A stretch of DNA of 64,000 bases from Bordetella genomosp. 9 (GCF_002261425.1 NZ_NEVJ01000003.1:1426001-1490000), one strand, 5' to 3'; counted from the stretch's first letter, positions 1-8,853 are shown. Notes: generated from the sequence alone by a model not told the origin. Translations and numbers: made by a program.

Positions 1-383
1 GCGGCCGCCCATTCGCGCATTTCCGCCGCGGTCATGAGCGGCGATGGCGGCACGCCCTGCGCATGATCCCAGACGTTGCTGCCGCCGAACTGGCGGGCGA
101 CGAAATAGTTGGTGGCGGTGAAGCCGCACTGCGCCAGCACGGGCAGCGCGTTGCGGTGCACGTTGCGGTAGCCGTCGTCGAAGGTGATGCCGAACACCTT
201 GCCGCTGCGCTCGCCGCGCAGATACGGCATCAGCTCGCGCATGGACAGGCCGCGATAGCCGAAGCGGCGCAGCCAGGACATCTGCCGCTCGAAATCGGCC
301 GTGTCCACGGTCAGGCCGCGATATGGCGTGTCGCGCGGCGGCAGCGGGCCGACCTGGTGGTACATCAGGATGGGGATAGCCAT
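1..383 (-). CDS. Polysaccharide deacetylase, 3' end cut by window edge
   Basis: The first 127 residues are visible; the C-terminus lies beyond base 1. The N-terminus begins MAIPILMYHQVGPLPP and carries the NodB-homology metal-site motif GITFDDGYRN, so this is a carbohydrate esterase family 4 deacetylase that would remove an N-acetyl group from a sugar. It is the sixth gene of the dnaE/LPS-core run, 8 bases after a glycosyltransferase, so its likely substrate is an N-acetylated hexosamine of the LPS core or its lipid-linked precursor. A perfect TATAAT sits 7 nt before the ATG and overlaps the stop codon of the upstream gene, so it may also have its own leaderless promoter. The family is certain; the substrate is inferred. 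Confidence 0.85.
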   Translation of the reverse strand, partial: MAIPILMYHQVGPLPPRDTPYRGLTVDTADFERQMSWLRRFGYRGLSMRELMPYLRGERSGKVFGITFDDGYRNVHRNALPVLAQCGFTATNYFVARQFGGSNVWDHAQGVPPSPLMTAAEMREWAA

Positions 384-390
384 GGCGGCG

Positions 391-396
391 ATTATA
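391..396 (-). promoter_or_regulatory. -10 box (TATAAT) of candidate internal leaderless promoter
   Basis: On the minus strand the sequence reads TATAAT-CGCCGCC-ATG, leaving 7 nt between the hexamer and the start codon at 383. No Shine-Dalgarno is present. The hexamer overlaps the TAA stop of the upstream glycosyltransferase. The -35 position is not convincing. Confidence 0.4.
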
Positions 397-1516
397 GGTT
401 CGGGCGCCGGGCCCCCAGCGTCGCCAGGTAGACCCCGAAGGTCGCGTCGACGAAGGTGGACAGGTTGAATTCGCGCAGGCTTTTCGCGCGCGCCGCCGCG
501 CCCATGGACAGCACGCGCGACGGATCGGCCAGCATGCCGCGCAACACCTCCGCGATGGCGCGCGGGTCGCGCGCCGGCACGATCCAGCCGTCGTGGCCGT
601 CGCTGACGTTCTCGGGCAGGCCGCCGGCGTTCGATACCAGCGCCGGCAGGCCCAGGGACATGGTTTCCCGGCAGGCGAAGGACAAGGCCTCGCGGTAGGA
701 CAGCACGAAGCCGACGTCGCAGGCGGCCAGCACGGGCCGCACGTCGTCCAGCAGACCGGGAAATACCACCTGGTCCTGCACGCCCAGCGCGCGCACGCGC
801 GCCATCTTCTCGTCATTGGGCGGGTCGCCCGCCACCAGGACGCGGAAGCGCTGGCGTTCTTCCGGCGCGAGCTGCGCCAGGCCAACCAGCAGATCGAGCC
901 AGCCCTTGTCGTAGTCCGTTCCGCCGGAGCTGCCCAGCAGGATCTTGCCGGGGGCCGTGGGGCCGAAATATTTTTCGCGCAAGGCGGGACGCAACGCGTC
1001 GGACGGCGGCGCGAAGTAATCCGTGTCGATGCCATGGCGGATGGTGGCGATGGGCAGCCGGCCATAGGGCGACCGCCGCAGCAGTCCGGCGACGAACTCG
1101 CTGACCGCGATGACGCTGTCCGTGCCGAAGCGCGCGCGCATGCGATGTCCCACGGTATCGAGCGGCAGGTCGTTGTGCTTGGTGAAGACGATGGGCGGAC
1201 GCCGCATTCCGAGGGTGGCGATCATCGCCAGCCGATGGTCCGTCGATCCGTTCACGTGGATCAGGTTGTAGCGTTCGGTGCGGATCAGGCGCCGCAAGGC
1301 CGCCGATTCGCCAAACAGCGCCGCCGCGCGCGAACGAAAAGGAATGTCCACCGCGCGCACGCCGGACAGTTCTCCGGCATAGCGGTACAGCCGGCTGGTG
1401 CCCGGCGTGGCGACGGTGATGTCGTGCGCGTGCCGCAGCCCACGCGCCAGGTTCATGATGTAGGTGACGTGCCCCCCGCCATTGCGCGGATGGAAGTTCG
1501 TGTAAAGGATTTTCAA
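392..1516 (-). CDS. Glycosyltransferase family 4 (LPS core type), TTG start
   Basis: A 374-residue GT-B fold glycosyltransferase. The N-terminus (MKILYTNFHPRNGGGHVTYI) contains the Gly-rich acceptor-side loop, and the C-terminal half has the GT4 donor-binding pattern SYREALSFACRETMSLGLPALVSNAGGLPENV, seen here as EALSFACRE followed by AGGLPE. It likely transfers a sugar from an NDP-sugar to the growing LPS core at the cytoplasmic face of the inner membrane. The start is TTG at 1516, overlapping the TGA of the upstream GT2 gene as TTGA; the conserved N-terminal loop begins directly there, so no later Met fits. Acceptor and sugar are unknown. Confidence 0.88.
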   Translation of the reverse strand: MKILYTNFHPRNGGGHVTYIMNLARGLRHAHDITVATPGTSRLYRYAGELSGVRAVDIPFRSRAAALFGESAALRRLIRTERYNLIHVNGSTDHRLAMIATLGMRRPPIVFTKHNDLPLDTVGHRMRARFGTDSVIAVSEFVAGLLRRSPYGRLPIATIRHGIDTDYFAPPSDALRPALREKYFGPTAPGKILLGSSGGTDYDKGWLDLLVGLAQLAPEERQRFRVLVAGDPPNDEKMARVRALGVQDQVVFPGLLDDVRPVLAACDVGFVLSYREALSFACRETMSLGLPALVSNAGGLPENVSDGHDGWIVPARDPRAIAEVLRGMLADPSRVLSMGAAARAKSLREFNLSTFVDATFGVYLATLGARRPNL

Positions 1517-2325
1517 GGGCGGGGAGCGCCGTCGCGGCGCGCGTTTTCGGATAGGAACATCAGCTTGGCATAGCGGAAGAAACTGCCCGCCGCCGCCGTC
1601 ACCGCCAGGACCAGCCCATGGCGGCCGTCGAGAAAGCCACGCCGGATCAGGTAGATGCGGATGAAGGTCCAGAAACCATGCCCCAGCGCGCCGAAGATGC
1701 CGGTGCGCTTGCCGCGCGCATGCATCATGGCCGCCGCGTCGGAAGAATAGCGATTGACCTTGTTGACCAGCGCGTCCAGGTGCGGATACGGGTAGTGCAG
1801 GAAATGGCCCTGCAGCCGGCCGATGGCGCCGGGCCGCGCGGGCACCACTTTTTCATGCACCGCGGCGTCGCTGAAGCGCGCCGCCCCGCGACGGAACAGG
1901 CGCAGCACGTGATCGGGCCACCAGCCGCTGTGGCGGATGAAGCGGCCGCAGAAATCCGACAGCCGGGCGATTTCGTAGGCGTCGAATTGCGGGGCCGCGA
2001 TGGCCTGCTGGATGGCGCTGGCGAGTTCCGGCGTGACGCGTTCGTCGGCATCGATGGACAGCACCCATTCGCCTTCGGCCAGGTTCAGCGCGCGATTCTT
2101 TTGCGGACCGAAGCCGGGCCAGTCGTGGGTCTGTTCCACGGTCGCGCCCATGGAGCGCGCGAGTTCGACGGTGTTATCGGTGCTGCCGGAATCCACCACG
2201 ATGAACTCGTCGGCGAACGCCACCGAGTCCAGGCAGGCGACGATATTCGCCGCCTCGTTCTTGGTGATGACGATGACCGAAAGCTTCATGCGCGGACCGT
2301 CGGTGACCTGCGGCGCGTCGTTCAT
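1513..2325 (-). CDS. Glycosyltransferase family 2, WaaE/KdtX-like LPS core transferase
   Basis: A 270-residue GT-A transferase. The MKLSVIVITKNEAANI start of the fold lies at residue 13, the metal-binding DXD region is SIDADERV, and the middle has the WaaE-like block SGWWPDHVLRLFRR followed by AVHEKV. In the WaaE family these enzymes add glucose to heptose I of the LPS inner core. The chosen ATG at 2325 overlaps the TGA of the upstream deacetylase (ATGA), and a later start at MKLSV is possible. It is part of the tight run from dnaE, so it is probably translationally coupled. The sugar specificity is inferred from family only. Confidence 0.85.
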   Translation of the reverse strand: MNDAPQVTDGPRMKLSVIVITKNEAANIVACLDSVAFADEFIVVDSGSTDNTVELARSMGATVEQTHDWPGFGPQKNRALNLAEGEWVLSIDADERVTPELASAIQQAIAAPQFDAYEIARLSDFCGRFIRHSGWWPDHVLRLFRRGAARFSDAAVHEKVVPARPGAIGRLQGHFLHYPYPHLDALVNKVNRYSSDAAAMMHARGKRTGIFGALGHGFWTFIRIYLIRRGFLDGRHGLVLAVTAAAGSFFRYAKLMFLSENARRDGAPRP

Positions 2326-3185
2326 GCGCGTCCCCTGAGACGGCGTTTCCAGGCCTTCCAGGCGTGGTAGCGCGGGCCCCAGAAGGGATGGCCGCCCAGC
2401 CACAGCCGCCGCGCCAGCCAGCGGCCCGGCTGATCGCGCACCGCGAAACGGTAGATGTGTTCGGGATCCCCGCCGGCCACGTTCTGGCCCAGGGCATCGG
2501 TGGTGTAGAAATAACGGAAGTCCGCCTGGCGGCCGGCTTCCAGGTAGTCGGCGTCGAAATAGCCTTGCGGCCAGCAGAGGTGCGGACTGTGCTCGCCCAG
2601 GCGATCGGCCAGCACGGCACGCGACTGACGCAGTTCTTCGGCGATGCGGTCGCGCTTTTGCGCGCCATCGTCGCCGCAGACCTTGTCCCAGCGCGTGTGG
2701 GTGTGCGTATGGCTGTGGAACTCGAAGGTGCCGGCCGCGCGCATGGCTTCGATCTCGCTCCAACGCGCCATGACCTGGTCGGCGCGCTGGTCGGCGATCG
2801 CGGCCTTGCAGGCGGCATGGTCGGGTACGGGCGGCGCGCCCGCCTGCCCCGCCACCGGCCGGGCCGGGCCGTCGCCGATCCAGCCGGTGACGATGAACAT
2901 GACGGCGTGCATGCCGTAGCGATGCAGGATGGGATGCGCGTGCACCCAGTTGTCCAGATAGCCGTCGTCGAAGGTAATCAGCACGGACTTTTCAGGGGCC
3001 GGCTCGCCGGCCAGGTGGGCGGCGAAACGATCGGCCGTCAAGGCGGTGTAGCCGTCCCGCGCCAGACGTTCGATCTGGCTTTCGAAATGCGCGGGCGTGG
3101 CGGCGATCATGCCGCCCGCGGGGGTGACGTGGTGGTACATCAGCACCGGCACGTTGTGCGCGCGACGCAGGCCCTGTGGCTTCAT
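2322..3185 (-). CDS. Polysaccharide deacetylase
   Basis: A 287-residue NodB-type (CE4) deacetylase. It starts MKPQGLRRAHNVPVLMYHHVTP, has the metal-binding aspartates in LITFDDGYLDN near residue 90, and the second metal-site motif FHSHTHTHT near residue 170. No signal peptide or membrane anchor is evident, so it probably acts in the cytoplasm on a nucleotide- or lipid-linked sugar intermediate. Start and stop overlap both neighbours by 4 bases. Bordetella-type LPS cores contain non-acetylated glucosamine (established knowledge), which would need an enzyme of this kind; that link is an inference. It is a paralogue of the deacetylase at the left edge. Confidence 0.88.
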   Translation of the reverse strand: MKPQGLRRAHNVPVLMYHHVTPAGGMIAATPAHFESQIERLARDGYTALTADRFAAHLAGEPAPEKSVLITFDDGYLDNWVHAHPILHRYGMHAVMFIVTGWIGDGPARPVAGQAGAPPVPDHAACKAAIADQRADQVMARWSEIEAMRAAGTFEFHSHTHTHTRWDKVCGDDGAQKRDRIAEELRQSRAVLADRLGEHSPHLCWPQGYFDADYLEAGRQADFRYFYTTDALGQNVAGGDPEHIYRFAVRDQPGRWLARRLWLGGHPFWGPRYHAWKAWKRRLRGRA

Positions 3186-4282
3186 CGCCGCCGCTCCGCC
3201 AGCCATTTGCGGTAGATGATTTCGGTGCGTTCCGCCAGCCGCTGCGGCGAGAATATGCCTTCTTCGCGGATCATGCGGCGTCCGGCGTCGCCCATCTGGC
3301 GCCGCAGCGCCGGATCGTCGATCAGGCGCCGCAGCGCCTCGGTCAGCGCGGCCTGGTCCTTGGACGGCACCAGGAAGCCGCTGACGCCGTCGCGGAACAT
3401 TTCGGAAACGCCGCCCACATTGGTGCCCACCACCGGCAGGCCGCTGGCCTGTGCTTCGACATACACGGTGCCGGACGCCTCCTGTTCGGTGGCCAGCGCG
3501 AACAGGTCGAAGCCGGCCAGCAGGTTGGGGACGTCGCGGCGCGTTCCCATCAGATGGATGCGCGACTCCAGGCCCAGTTCGCCGATGTAGGCCTGCACGC
3601 GTTCGAAGGTGGGCGAACCGCTGCCCACGAACACCAGGTGCAGGTTGGGCCGCGTGGCCATCAGCGGCCGCATGGCATCGATCAGGGCGATATGGCCCTT
3701 GGCCGGGCGCATGACGGCGACACAGCCCACGACGATATCGGTATCGGCCAGGTTCAGTTCGTCGCGCAGCGTGGATTTCTCGATGGGCGGCGGCGGCACG
3801 ATGGGCGAATACAGCGTGGCGACGCGCTCGCGCGGCACGCCGCGCGTGATCAGGTATTCGCGCACATGGTCGCTGACGGTGGTGACCCGGTGCGGCAGTA
3901 TGGTGTAGGACCACATCGATCCGACCTTGCTGGCGAGATGGCGGGTACGCACGATCAGCGGCGTGCCGGCCATGCGCGCCGCCGGCGCCGCGATCACGGT
4001 GTCGCGGCGGCTATGGGTATTCAGCACGTCGAACCGGCCTTCGCGCAGGATGCGGCGGATGGCGGCGATGCCCTTGAAATAATTCGGCACGCCGTCCATG
4101 TCGACCTGGTGGACCTTGAAGCCTTCGTCGCCCAGCCGCTTGACCAGCTGCGCGCGCGATTGGCAGATGGCTTCCATGTGATGGCCACGCTCGCGCATGG
4201 CGATCATTTCCTTGAAGATGCGATGCTCCTGCCCGCCGAACGCCACCGCGGCCTCGGAATGGACGATGCGTAGAGGTGTCAT
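3182..4282 (-). CDS. Glycosyltransferase family 4 (LPS core type)
   Basis: A 366-residue GT4 enzyme. The N-terminus MTPLRIVHSEAAVAFGGQEHRI carries the acceptor loop with GGQE, and the donor-site pattern EQEASGTVYVEAQASGLPVV is followed by GTNVGGVSEM. This is typical of LPS core hexosyl- or heptosyltransferases. It is the first gene after dnaE; its ATG overlaps the dnaE TGA (ATGA), so it depends on dnaE transcription and probably on dnaE translation as well. A longer reading frame upstream lies inside dnaE and is not used. Donor and acceptor sugars cannot be read from the sequence. Confidence 0.88.
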   Translation of the reverse strand: MTPLRIVHSEAAVAFGGQEHRIFKEMIAMRERGHHMEAICQSRAQLVKRLGDEGFKVHQVDMDGVPNYFKGIAAIRRILREGRFDVLNTHSRRDTVIAAPAARMAGTPLIVRTRHLASKVGSMWSYTILPHRVTTVSDHVREYLITRGVPRERVATLYSPIVPPPPIEKSTLRDELNLADTDIVVGCVAVMRPAKGHIALIDAMRPLMATRPNLHLVFVGSGSPTFERVQAYIGELGLESRIHLMGTRRDVPNLLAGFDLFALATEQEASGTVYVEAQASGLPVVGTNVGGVSEMFRDGVSGFLVPSKDQAALTEALRRLIDDPALRRQMGDAGRRMIREEGIFSPQRLAERTEIIYRKWLAERRR

Positions 4283-7200
4283 GAGTAGGAGATCTCCACG
4301 CCTTCCGGGCGGGTCCATTCGTTCAGGCGGTCCAGCAGCGCGTCGGCCATGCGGACCCGCCAATCCTCGCCCAGCCGCACCGTGCAGAGGAAATTGCCGC
4401 GGGTGTAGACGACTTCCACCGGCGTGCCGGGTATGCCGTTTTCCGGTTCGGCGCGGTAGGGATTGAGCAGCTTGCGCAGGTGTTCCGCATCGGCATTGCC
4501 GTTCAGGCGGATGCGCAGCGACCGCGCGCGGGCCTCGCGCGCCAGCTGCAGGTCGAACAGCGATTCCGCGACGATGCGCATGCCGCCGGAGTATTCGTCA
4601 TTGCTGACCTTGCCGTGGACGATCAGCAGCTGGTCTTCGCGCAGCCGGTTGCGATGCTTTTCGTAGAGCTCGTTGAAGATGGAGATTTCCACCTGGGCCG
4701 TGCCGTCGTCCAGCACCGCGAAGACCATCTTGCCGCGCCGCGTCATCATGGCGCGCACGCCCGACAGCACGCCGCACATCCATTGCGGTTCGCGCTGCGG
4801 TTCCAGGCGCGCCAGCGTCATGGGAACGATGCGGCGGACCTCGTCGCGCCAGGCATCGAACAGATGGCCGCTGAAGTAATAGCCCAGCGCCGACTTTTCT
4901 TCGGTCAGGCGCGTGTGCAGGTTCCAAGGCGGCACCTTGGCCAGTTCGCTGGCGACGACGTCGCTGCCGTCGTCATCGCCGAACAGCGAGACCTGGTTGG
5001 CGCTGCGCGCGGCCTGTTCGGCGGCTTCCATCGCGGTGGGCACGGAAGCCAGCAGCGCGGCGCGGTTGGACTCGATGCCGTCGAAGGCCCCGGCCTTGAT
5101 CAGGGCCTCGATGGTGCGGCGATTGACCGAATGCTTGTCGACGCGGCGGCAGAAGTCGAACAGGTCGCGGAACGGGCCGCCTTCCTGGCGGGCGCGGACG
5201 ATGTCTTCCACGGCGCTCTGGCCGGTGCCCTTGACGGCGCCCAGGCCATAACGCATGGTGCGCGGCGGCAGGCCCTTGGCGGTGCGTTCGTCCGCGACGG
5301 GTTCGAAGCGATAGCCCGACGCATTGACGTCCGGCGGCAGCACTTCCACGCCGTTGTCCTTGGCATCGCGCCAGAAGGTCTGCACCTTGTCGGTATCGTC
5401 CATATCGGACGACAAGGTGGCGGCGAGGAATTCCGTCGGATGGTAGGCCTTGAGCCAGGCCGTCTGGTAGGAAATCAGCGCGTAGGCGGCCGAGTGCGAC
5501 TTGTTGAAGCCGTAGCCCGCGAACTTTTCCATCAGGTCGAACAGCTTGACCGCCAGGTTGGGATCGTGGCCCTTGGCCGCGGCGCCCTGCTGGAACAGCT
5601 CGCGGTGCTTGGCCATTTCCTCGGGCTTTTTCTTGCCCATGGCCCGCCGCAGCAGGTCGGCGCCGCCCAGCGAGTAGCCGCCGAAGATCTGCGAGATCAA
5701 CATCACCTGTTCCTGGTAGACGATGACCCCGTAGGTGCTCTTGAGCGTGCTTTCCAGGTCGGAATGGAAGTAGTCGACCGGAGCGCGCCCGTGCTTGCGG
5801 TTGACGAAGTCGTCCACCATGCCCGATTCCAGCGGACCGGGGCGATAGAGCGCCAGCATGGCGATGACGTCTTCAAAGGTATTGGGCCGCAGCTTTTTCA
5901 GCAGCTCCTTCATGCCGCGCGATTCCAGCTGGAACACGGCGGTGGTGTTGGCGTCGGTCAGCACCTTGTAGGCCGCGGGATCGTCCAGCGGCACGGCCAT
6001 GATGTCGAAGTCGCGCTTGTTCTCGTTGAACTGGCGCACGTAGCGCACGGCCCAATCCAGGATGGTCAGGTTGCGCAGGCCCAGGAAGTCGAACTTGACC
6101 AGGCCGGCGGCTTCGACGTCGTCCTTGTCGAACTGCGACACGGCGCTGTTTTCCTGCCCGGGCTGGCAGTACAGCGGGCAGAAGTCGGTGAGCTTGCCGG
6201 GCGCGATCAGCACGCCGCCGGCGTGCATGCCGATGTTGCGCGTCAGGCCTTCCAGCGGCTGCGCCAGATCGACCAGCCCGCGCACTTCTTCTTCCTGTTC
6301 GTAGCGCTCCTTGAAGGCGGGCTCATCCTTGAGCGTGCGTTCCAGGGTCCAGGGATCGGCCGGGTTGAAGGGGATCAGCTTGGACAGGCCGTCGCAGAAC
6401 AGGTACGGCATGTCGAGCACGCGTCCGGCGTCGCGCACCACCGCCTTGGCGCCCAGCGTGCCGAAGGTGGCGATCTGGCTGACGGCATCGCGGCCGTACT
6501 TTTCCTTGACGTAGTCGATGACGCGTTCGCGGTTGTCCTGGCAGAAGTCGATGTCGAAGTCGGGCATGGACACCCGCTCCGGATTCAGGAAGCGCTCGAA
6601 CAGCAAGTCGTAGCGGATGGGATCCAGGTCGGTGATGCCCAGGGCGTACGCGACCAGCGAGCCGGCGCCCGAACCCCGGCCCGGTCCCACCGGCACGCCG
6701 TTGTTCTTGCCCCAGTTGATGAAGTCCTGCACGATCAGGAAGTAACCCGGGAAGCCCATCTGGATGATGGTCTTGCACTCCCAGCGCAGGCGTTCGAAGT
6801 AGGCGTCGCGCTTGGCGTTGCGCTCTTCTTCGTTGGGGAACAGGAACTGCAGGCGCTTTTCCAGGCCCTGCTCGGACAGCTGGACCAGATAGTCGTCCAG
6901 GGTCACGCCTTCCGGCGTCGGGAAATTCGGCAGGCGCGGCTTGCCCAGGACCAGCGTCAGGTTGCAGCGGCGGGCGATTTCCAGGGTGTTGGCCAGCGCC
7001 GAGGGCACGTCGGCGAAGCGCCGCGCCATTTCGTCGCTGTCCAGCATGTACTGGTCGGCGGTGAAGCGGCGCACGCGGCGCGGATTCGCCAGGATTTCGC
7101 CTTCGGCGATGCAGACGCGCGCCTCGTGCGCCTGGAATTCATGCTTGTCCAGGAACTGGATGGGATGCGTGGCGACCACCGGCAGCCTGCAGTCGCCCGC

Positions 7201-7779
7201 CAGGCGCAGGGCGGCCTGGACATAGGCTTCGTCGCCGTCCATGCCGGCGCGCTGCAGTTCGATGTAGTAGGCGTCCGGGAACGTCTCGGCCCACTGGCGC
7301 GCCAGGGCTTGCGCCTGCGCGATATTGCCGGTTTCGAGCGCCTGGCCGACGTCGCCCGCCCGGCCGCCCGACAGCACGATCAGGCCGGTGGCCTGCTGCA
7401 GCCATTCGCGCCGGACTTCGGCGCGGCCCTTGTGCTGGTTGGTGAGATAGGCGCGCGACAGCAGCTCGCACAGGTGCAGGTAGCCCTCGCGGTTGCGCAC
7501 CAGGACCAGCATGCGGTGCGGCTTGTCCCGCTCGTCGTCGTTGGTCAGCCAGATGTCGCAGCCGGCGACGGGCTTGATCCCGGCGCCGCGCGCGGCCTTG
7601 TAGAACTTGATCAGGCCGAACAGGTTGGACAGGTCCGTCAGCGCGACGGCGGGCTGGCCGAGCTTGGCCGCCCGCTTGACGAGGTCGGAGATACGGACGG
7701 TGCCGTCCACCACCGAAAACTCGGAATGGACGCGCAGATGGACAAACGGGGACGGGGCGATGACGGCTTCTTCTGACAT
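4279..7779 (-). CDS. dnaE: DNA polymerase III alpha subunit
   Basis: The 1166-residue replicative polymerase, close to the usual length of about 1160. Domains in order: an N-terminal PHP domain (from residue about 11, FVHLRVHSEFS), the C-family polymerase core with catalytic aspartates in MPDFDIDF near residue 405, helix-hairpin-helix region, and a C-terminal OB fold near residues 990-1075 (GVLSGVRAMMTRRGKMVFAVL). It acts in the holoenzyme with the epsilon subunit and beta clamp. It heads a minus-strand run whose following genes are LPS-core enzymes joined by ATGA overlaps. The 5' end is unusual: TACAAT lies 7 nt before the ATG and there is no Shine-Dalgarno, which suggests a leaderless mRNA. 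Confidence 0.98.
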   Translation of the reverse strand: MSEEAVIAPSPFVHLRVHSEFSVVDGTVRISDLVKRAAKLGQPAVALTDLSNLFGLIKFYKAARGAGIKPVAGCDIWLTNDDERDKPHRMLVLVRNREGYLHLCELLSRAYLTNQHKGRAEVRREWLQQATGLIVLSGGRAGDVGQALETGNIAQAQALARQWAETFPDAYYIELQRAGMDGDEAYVQAALRLAGDCRLPVVATHPIQFLDKHEFQAHEARVCIAEGEILANPRRVRRFTADQYMLDSDEMARRFADVPSALANTLEIARRCNLTLVLGKPRLPNFPTPEGVTLDDYLVQLSEQGLEKRLQFLFPNEEERNAKRDAYFERLRWECKTIIQMGFPGYFLIVQDFINWGKNNGVPVGPGRGSGAGSLVAYALGITDLDPIRYDLLFERFLNPERVSMPDFDIDFCQDNRERVIDYVKEKYGRDAVSQIATFGTLGAKAVVRDAGRVLDMPYLFCDGLSKLIPFNPADPWTLERTLKDEPAFKERYEQEEEVRGLVDLAQPLEGLTRNIGMHAGGVLIAPGKLTDFCPLYCQPGQENSAVSQFDKDDVEAAGLVKFDFLGLRNLTILDWAVRYVRQFNENKRDFDIMAVPLDDPAAYKVLTDANTTAVFQLESRGMKELLKKLRPNTFEDVIAMLALYRPGPLESGMVDDFVNRKHGRAPVDYFHSDLESTLKSTYGVIVYQEQVMLISQIFGGYSLGGADLLRRAMGKKKPEEMAKHRELFQQGAAAKGHDPNLAVKLFDLMEKFAGYGFNKSHSAAYALISYQTAWLKAYHPTEFLAATLSSDMDDTDKVQTFWRDAKDNGVEVLPPDVNASGYRFEPVADERTAKGLPPRTMRYGLGAVKGTGQSAVEDIVRARQEGGPFRDLFDFCRRVDKHSVNRRTIEALIKAGAFDGIESNRAALLASVPTAMEAAEQAARSANQVSLFGDDDGSDVVASELAKVPPWNLHTRLTEEKSALGYYFSGHLFDAWRDEVRRIVPMTLARLEPQREPQWMCGVLSGVRAMMTRRGKMVFAVLDDGTAQVEISIFNELYEKHRNRLREDQLLIVHGKVSNDEYSGGMRIVAESLFDLQLAREARARSLRIRLNGNADAEHLRKLLNPYRAEPENGIPGTPVEVVYTRGNFLCTVRLGEDWRVRMADALLDRLNEWTRPEGVEISYS

Positions 7780-7786
7780 GACCGCG

Positions 7787-7792
7787 ATTGTA
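7787..7792 (-). promoter_or_regulatory. -10 box of candidate leaderless dnaE promoter
   Basis: The minus strand reads TACAAT-CGCGGTC-ATG, so the expected transcription start falls at or one base before the dnaE ATG. Upstream is GGGCGGTCC, a block also found before hrpA. There is no clear -35. Confidence 0.45.
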
Positions 7793-7909
7793 CTCAGCGG
7801 ACCGCCCCGCCGGACCGTCCCGGACCACTTTCCGCCGCCCCGCGGGTGTCATCGCGGCGCCAGCTGTGCAAGAATAGGCGGTTACCCGATACTTTCCGCG
7901 TCTTGCGTC

Positions 7910-7931
7910 ATGAAATGGCTATGAAATGGCT
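7910..7931 (+). repeat. Perfect 11-bp tandem duplication at the lpxO start
   Basis: The unit atgaaatggct occurs twice in direct succession (7910-7920 and 7921-7931). The first ATG opens a four-codon reading frame (M-K-W-L-stop) whose TGA overlaps the second ATG at 7921. The ATG at 7915, inside the first unit, is in frame with lpxO. Confidence 0.9.
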
Positions 7932-8820
7932 GATCCCCGGCATCTGGCTGGCATCCATCCTGTACGGGCACTATCGCGGCCGCGTGCGCCTGGCCTGGTC
8001 GCGCGTATTCCTGGACCATTCGGTGCTTCTGGCTCCGGTCAACGCCTTCATGGTGCTGGCTTCGCGCGTCCCCACCACGCCCTATGTGTCGGCGCGCGAA
8101 ATCCCGGAACTGCAGGTGCTGCAGGACAACTGGGAAATCATTCGTGACGAAGCGCTGCAGATGGCCGAGCTGCGCCGCATCAAGGCGGCGGAACGCCACG
8201 ACGACATCGGCTTCAATTCCTTTTTCAAATACGGCTGGAAGCGCTTCTACCTGAAGTGGTACGACGCCCGCCACCCGTCGGCCGAAGCACTGTGTCCGCG
8301 CACGGTGGCCCTGCTCAAGACGCTGCCCAAGGTCAAGGCGGCGATGTTCGCCGAACTGCCGGACGGCGGCAAACTGAATCCGCACCGCGATCCGTTTTCC
8401 GGTTCGCTGCGCTATCACCTGGGGCTGGCCACGCCCAACGACGACCGTTGCTATATCGACGTGGACGGCGAACGCTACAGCTGGCGCGATGGCGAAGGCG
8501 TGGTGTTCGACGAAACCTATATCCACGAAGCCCACAACCAGTCCGGCCAGAACCGCATCATCCTGTTCTGCGACGTGGAACGGCCGCTGCGCTGGCGCTG
8601 GGCCGAAGCCTTCAACGGCTGGTTCGGCCGGGTGGTGATGTCGGCCGCCAGTTCGCCGAATGACGACGGCGACAAGACCGGCGCGATCAACCGCCTGACG
8701 CATGCGCACTGGCGCATGGACCAGGTGCGCAAGCGCTTCAAGGCCTGGAACCGGCCGCTCTACAAGGCCATCAAGTGGGGCCTGGTGGTGCTGGTGGTCG
8801 GTGCCTTCGTCTGGATCTGA
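7921..8820 (+). CDS. lpxO: Lipid A hydroxylase LpxO-like (aspartyl/asparaginyl beta-hydroxylase family)
   Basis: A 299-residue protein from ATG 7921 (301 from ATG 7915), close to the roughly 300 residues of known LpxO. These are Fe(II)/2-oxoglutarate dioxygenases that 2-hydroxylate a secondary acyl chain of lipid A. Visible features: an N-terminal hydrophobic segment (MKWLIPGIWLASILYGHY), the iron-site motif NPHRDPFSGSLRYHLGL near residue 155, the distal histidine block TYIHEAHNQSGQNRIILF, and a C-terminal hydrophobic anchor (WGLVVLVVGAFVWI). It diverges from dnaE and converges with hrpA. The start region carries an 11-bp tandem duplication. It joins the neighbouring LPS genes in theme, not in operon. 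Confidence 0.9.
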   Translation: MKWLIPGIWLASILYGHYRGRVRLAWSRVFLDHSVLLAPVNAFMVLASRVPTTPYVSAREIPELQVLQDNWEIIRDEALQMAELRRIKAAERHDDIGFNSFFKYGWKRFYLKWYDARHPSAEALCPRTVALLKTLPKVKAAMFAELPDGGKLNPHRDPFSGSLRYHLGLATPNDDRCYIDVDGERYSWRDGEGVVFDETYIHEAHNQSGQNRIILFCDVERPLRWRWAEAFNGWFGRVVMSAASSPNDDGDKTGAINRLTHAHWRMDQVRKRFKAWNRPLYKAIKWGLVVLVVGAFVWI

Positions 8821-8836
8821 CCGGCCGGGTGGCGCC

Positions 8837-8852
8837 CCGGCGGCAACGCCGG
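8837..8852. terminator. Small hairpin between convergent lpxO and hrpA
   Basis: CCGGCG-GCAA-CGCCGG is a perfect 6-bp stem with a GCAA tetraloop in the 33-bp gap between the two stop codons. There is no T-run, so intrinsic termination is doubtful. Confidence 0.3.
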
Positions 8853-8853
8853 T

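Noticed and set aside
4480..7776. A 1098-residue open frame antisense to dnaE
   Set aside because: It mirrors dnaE in the opposite strand, shows no recognisable domain, and is a typical GC-rich shadow frame.
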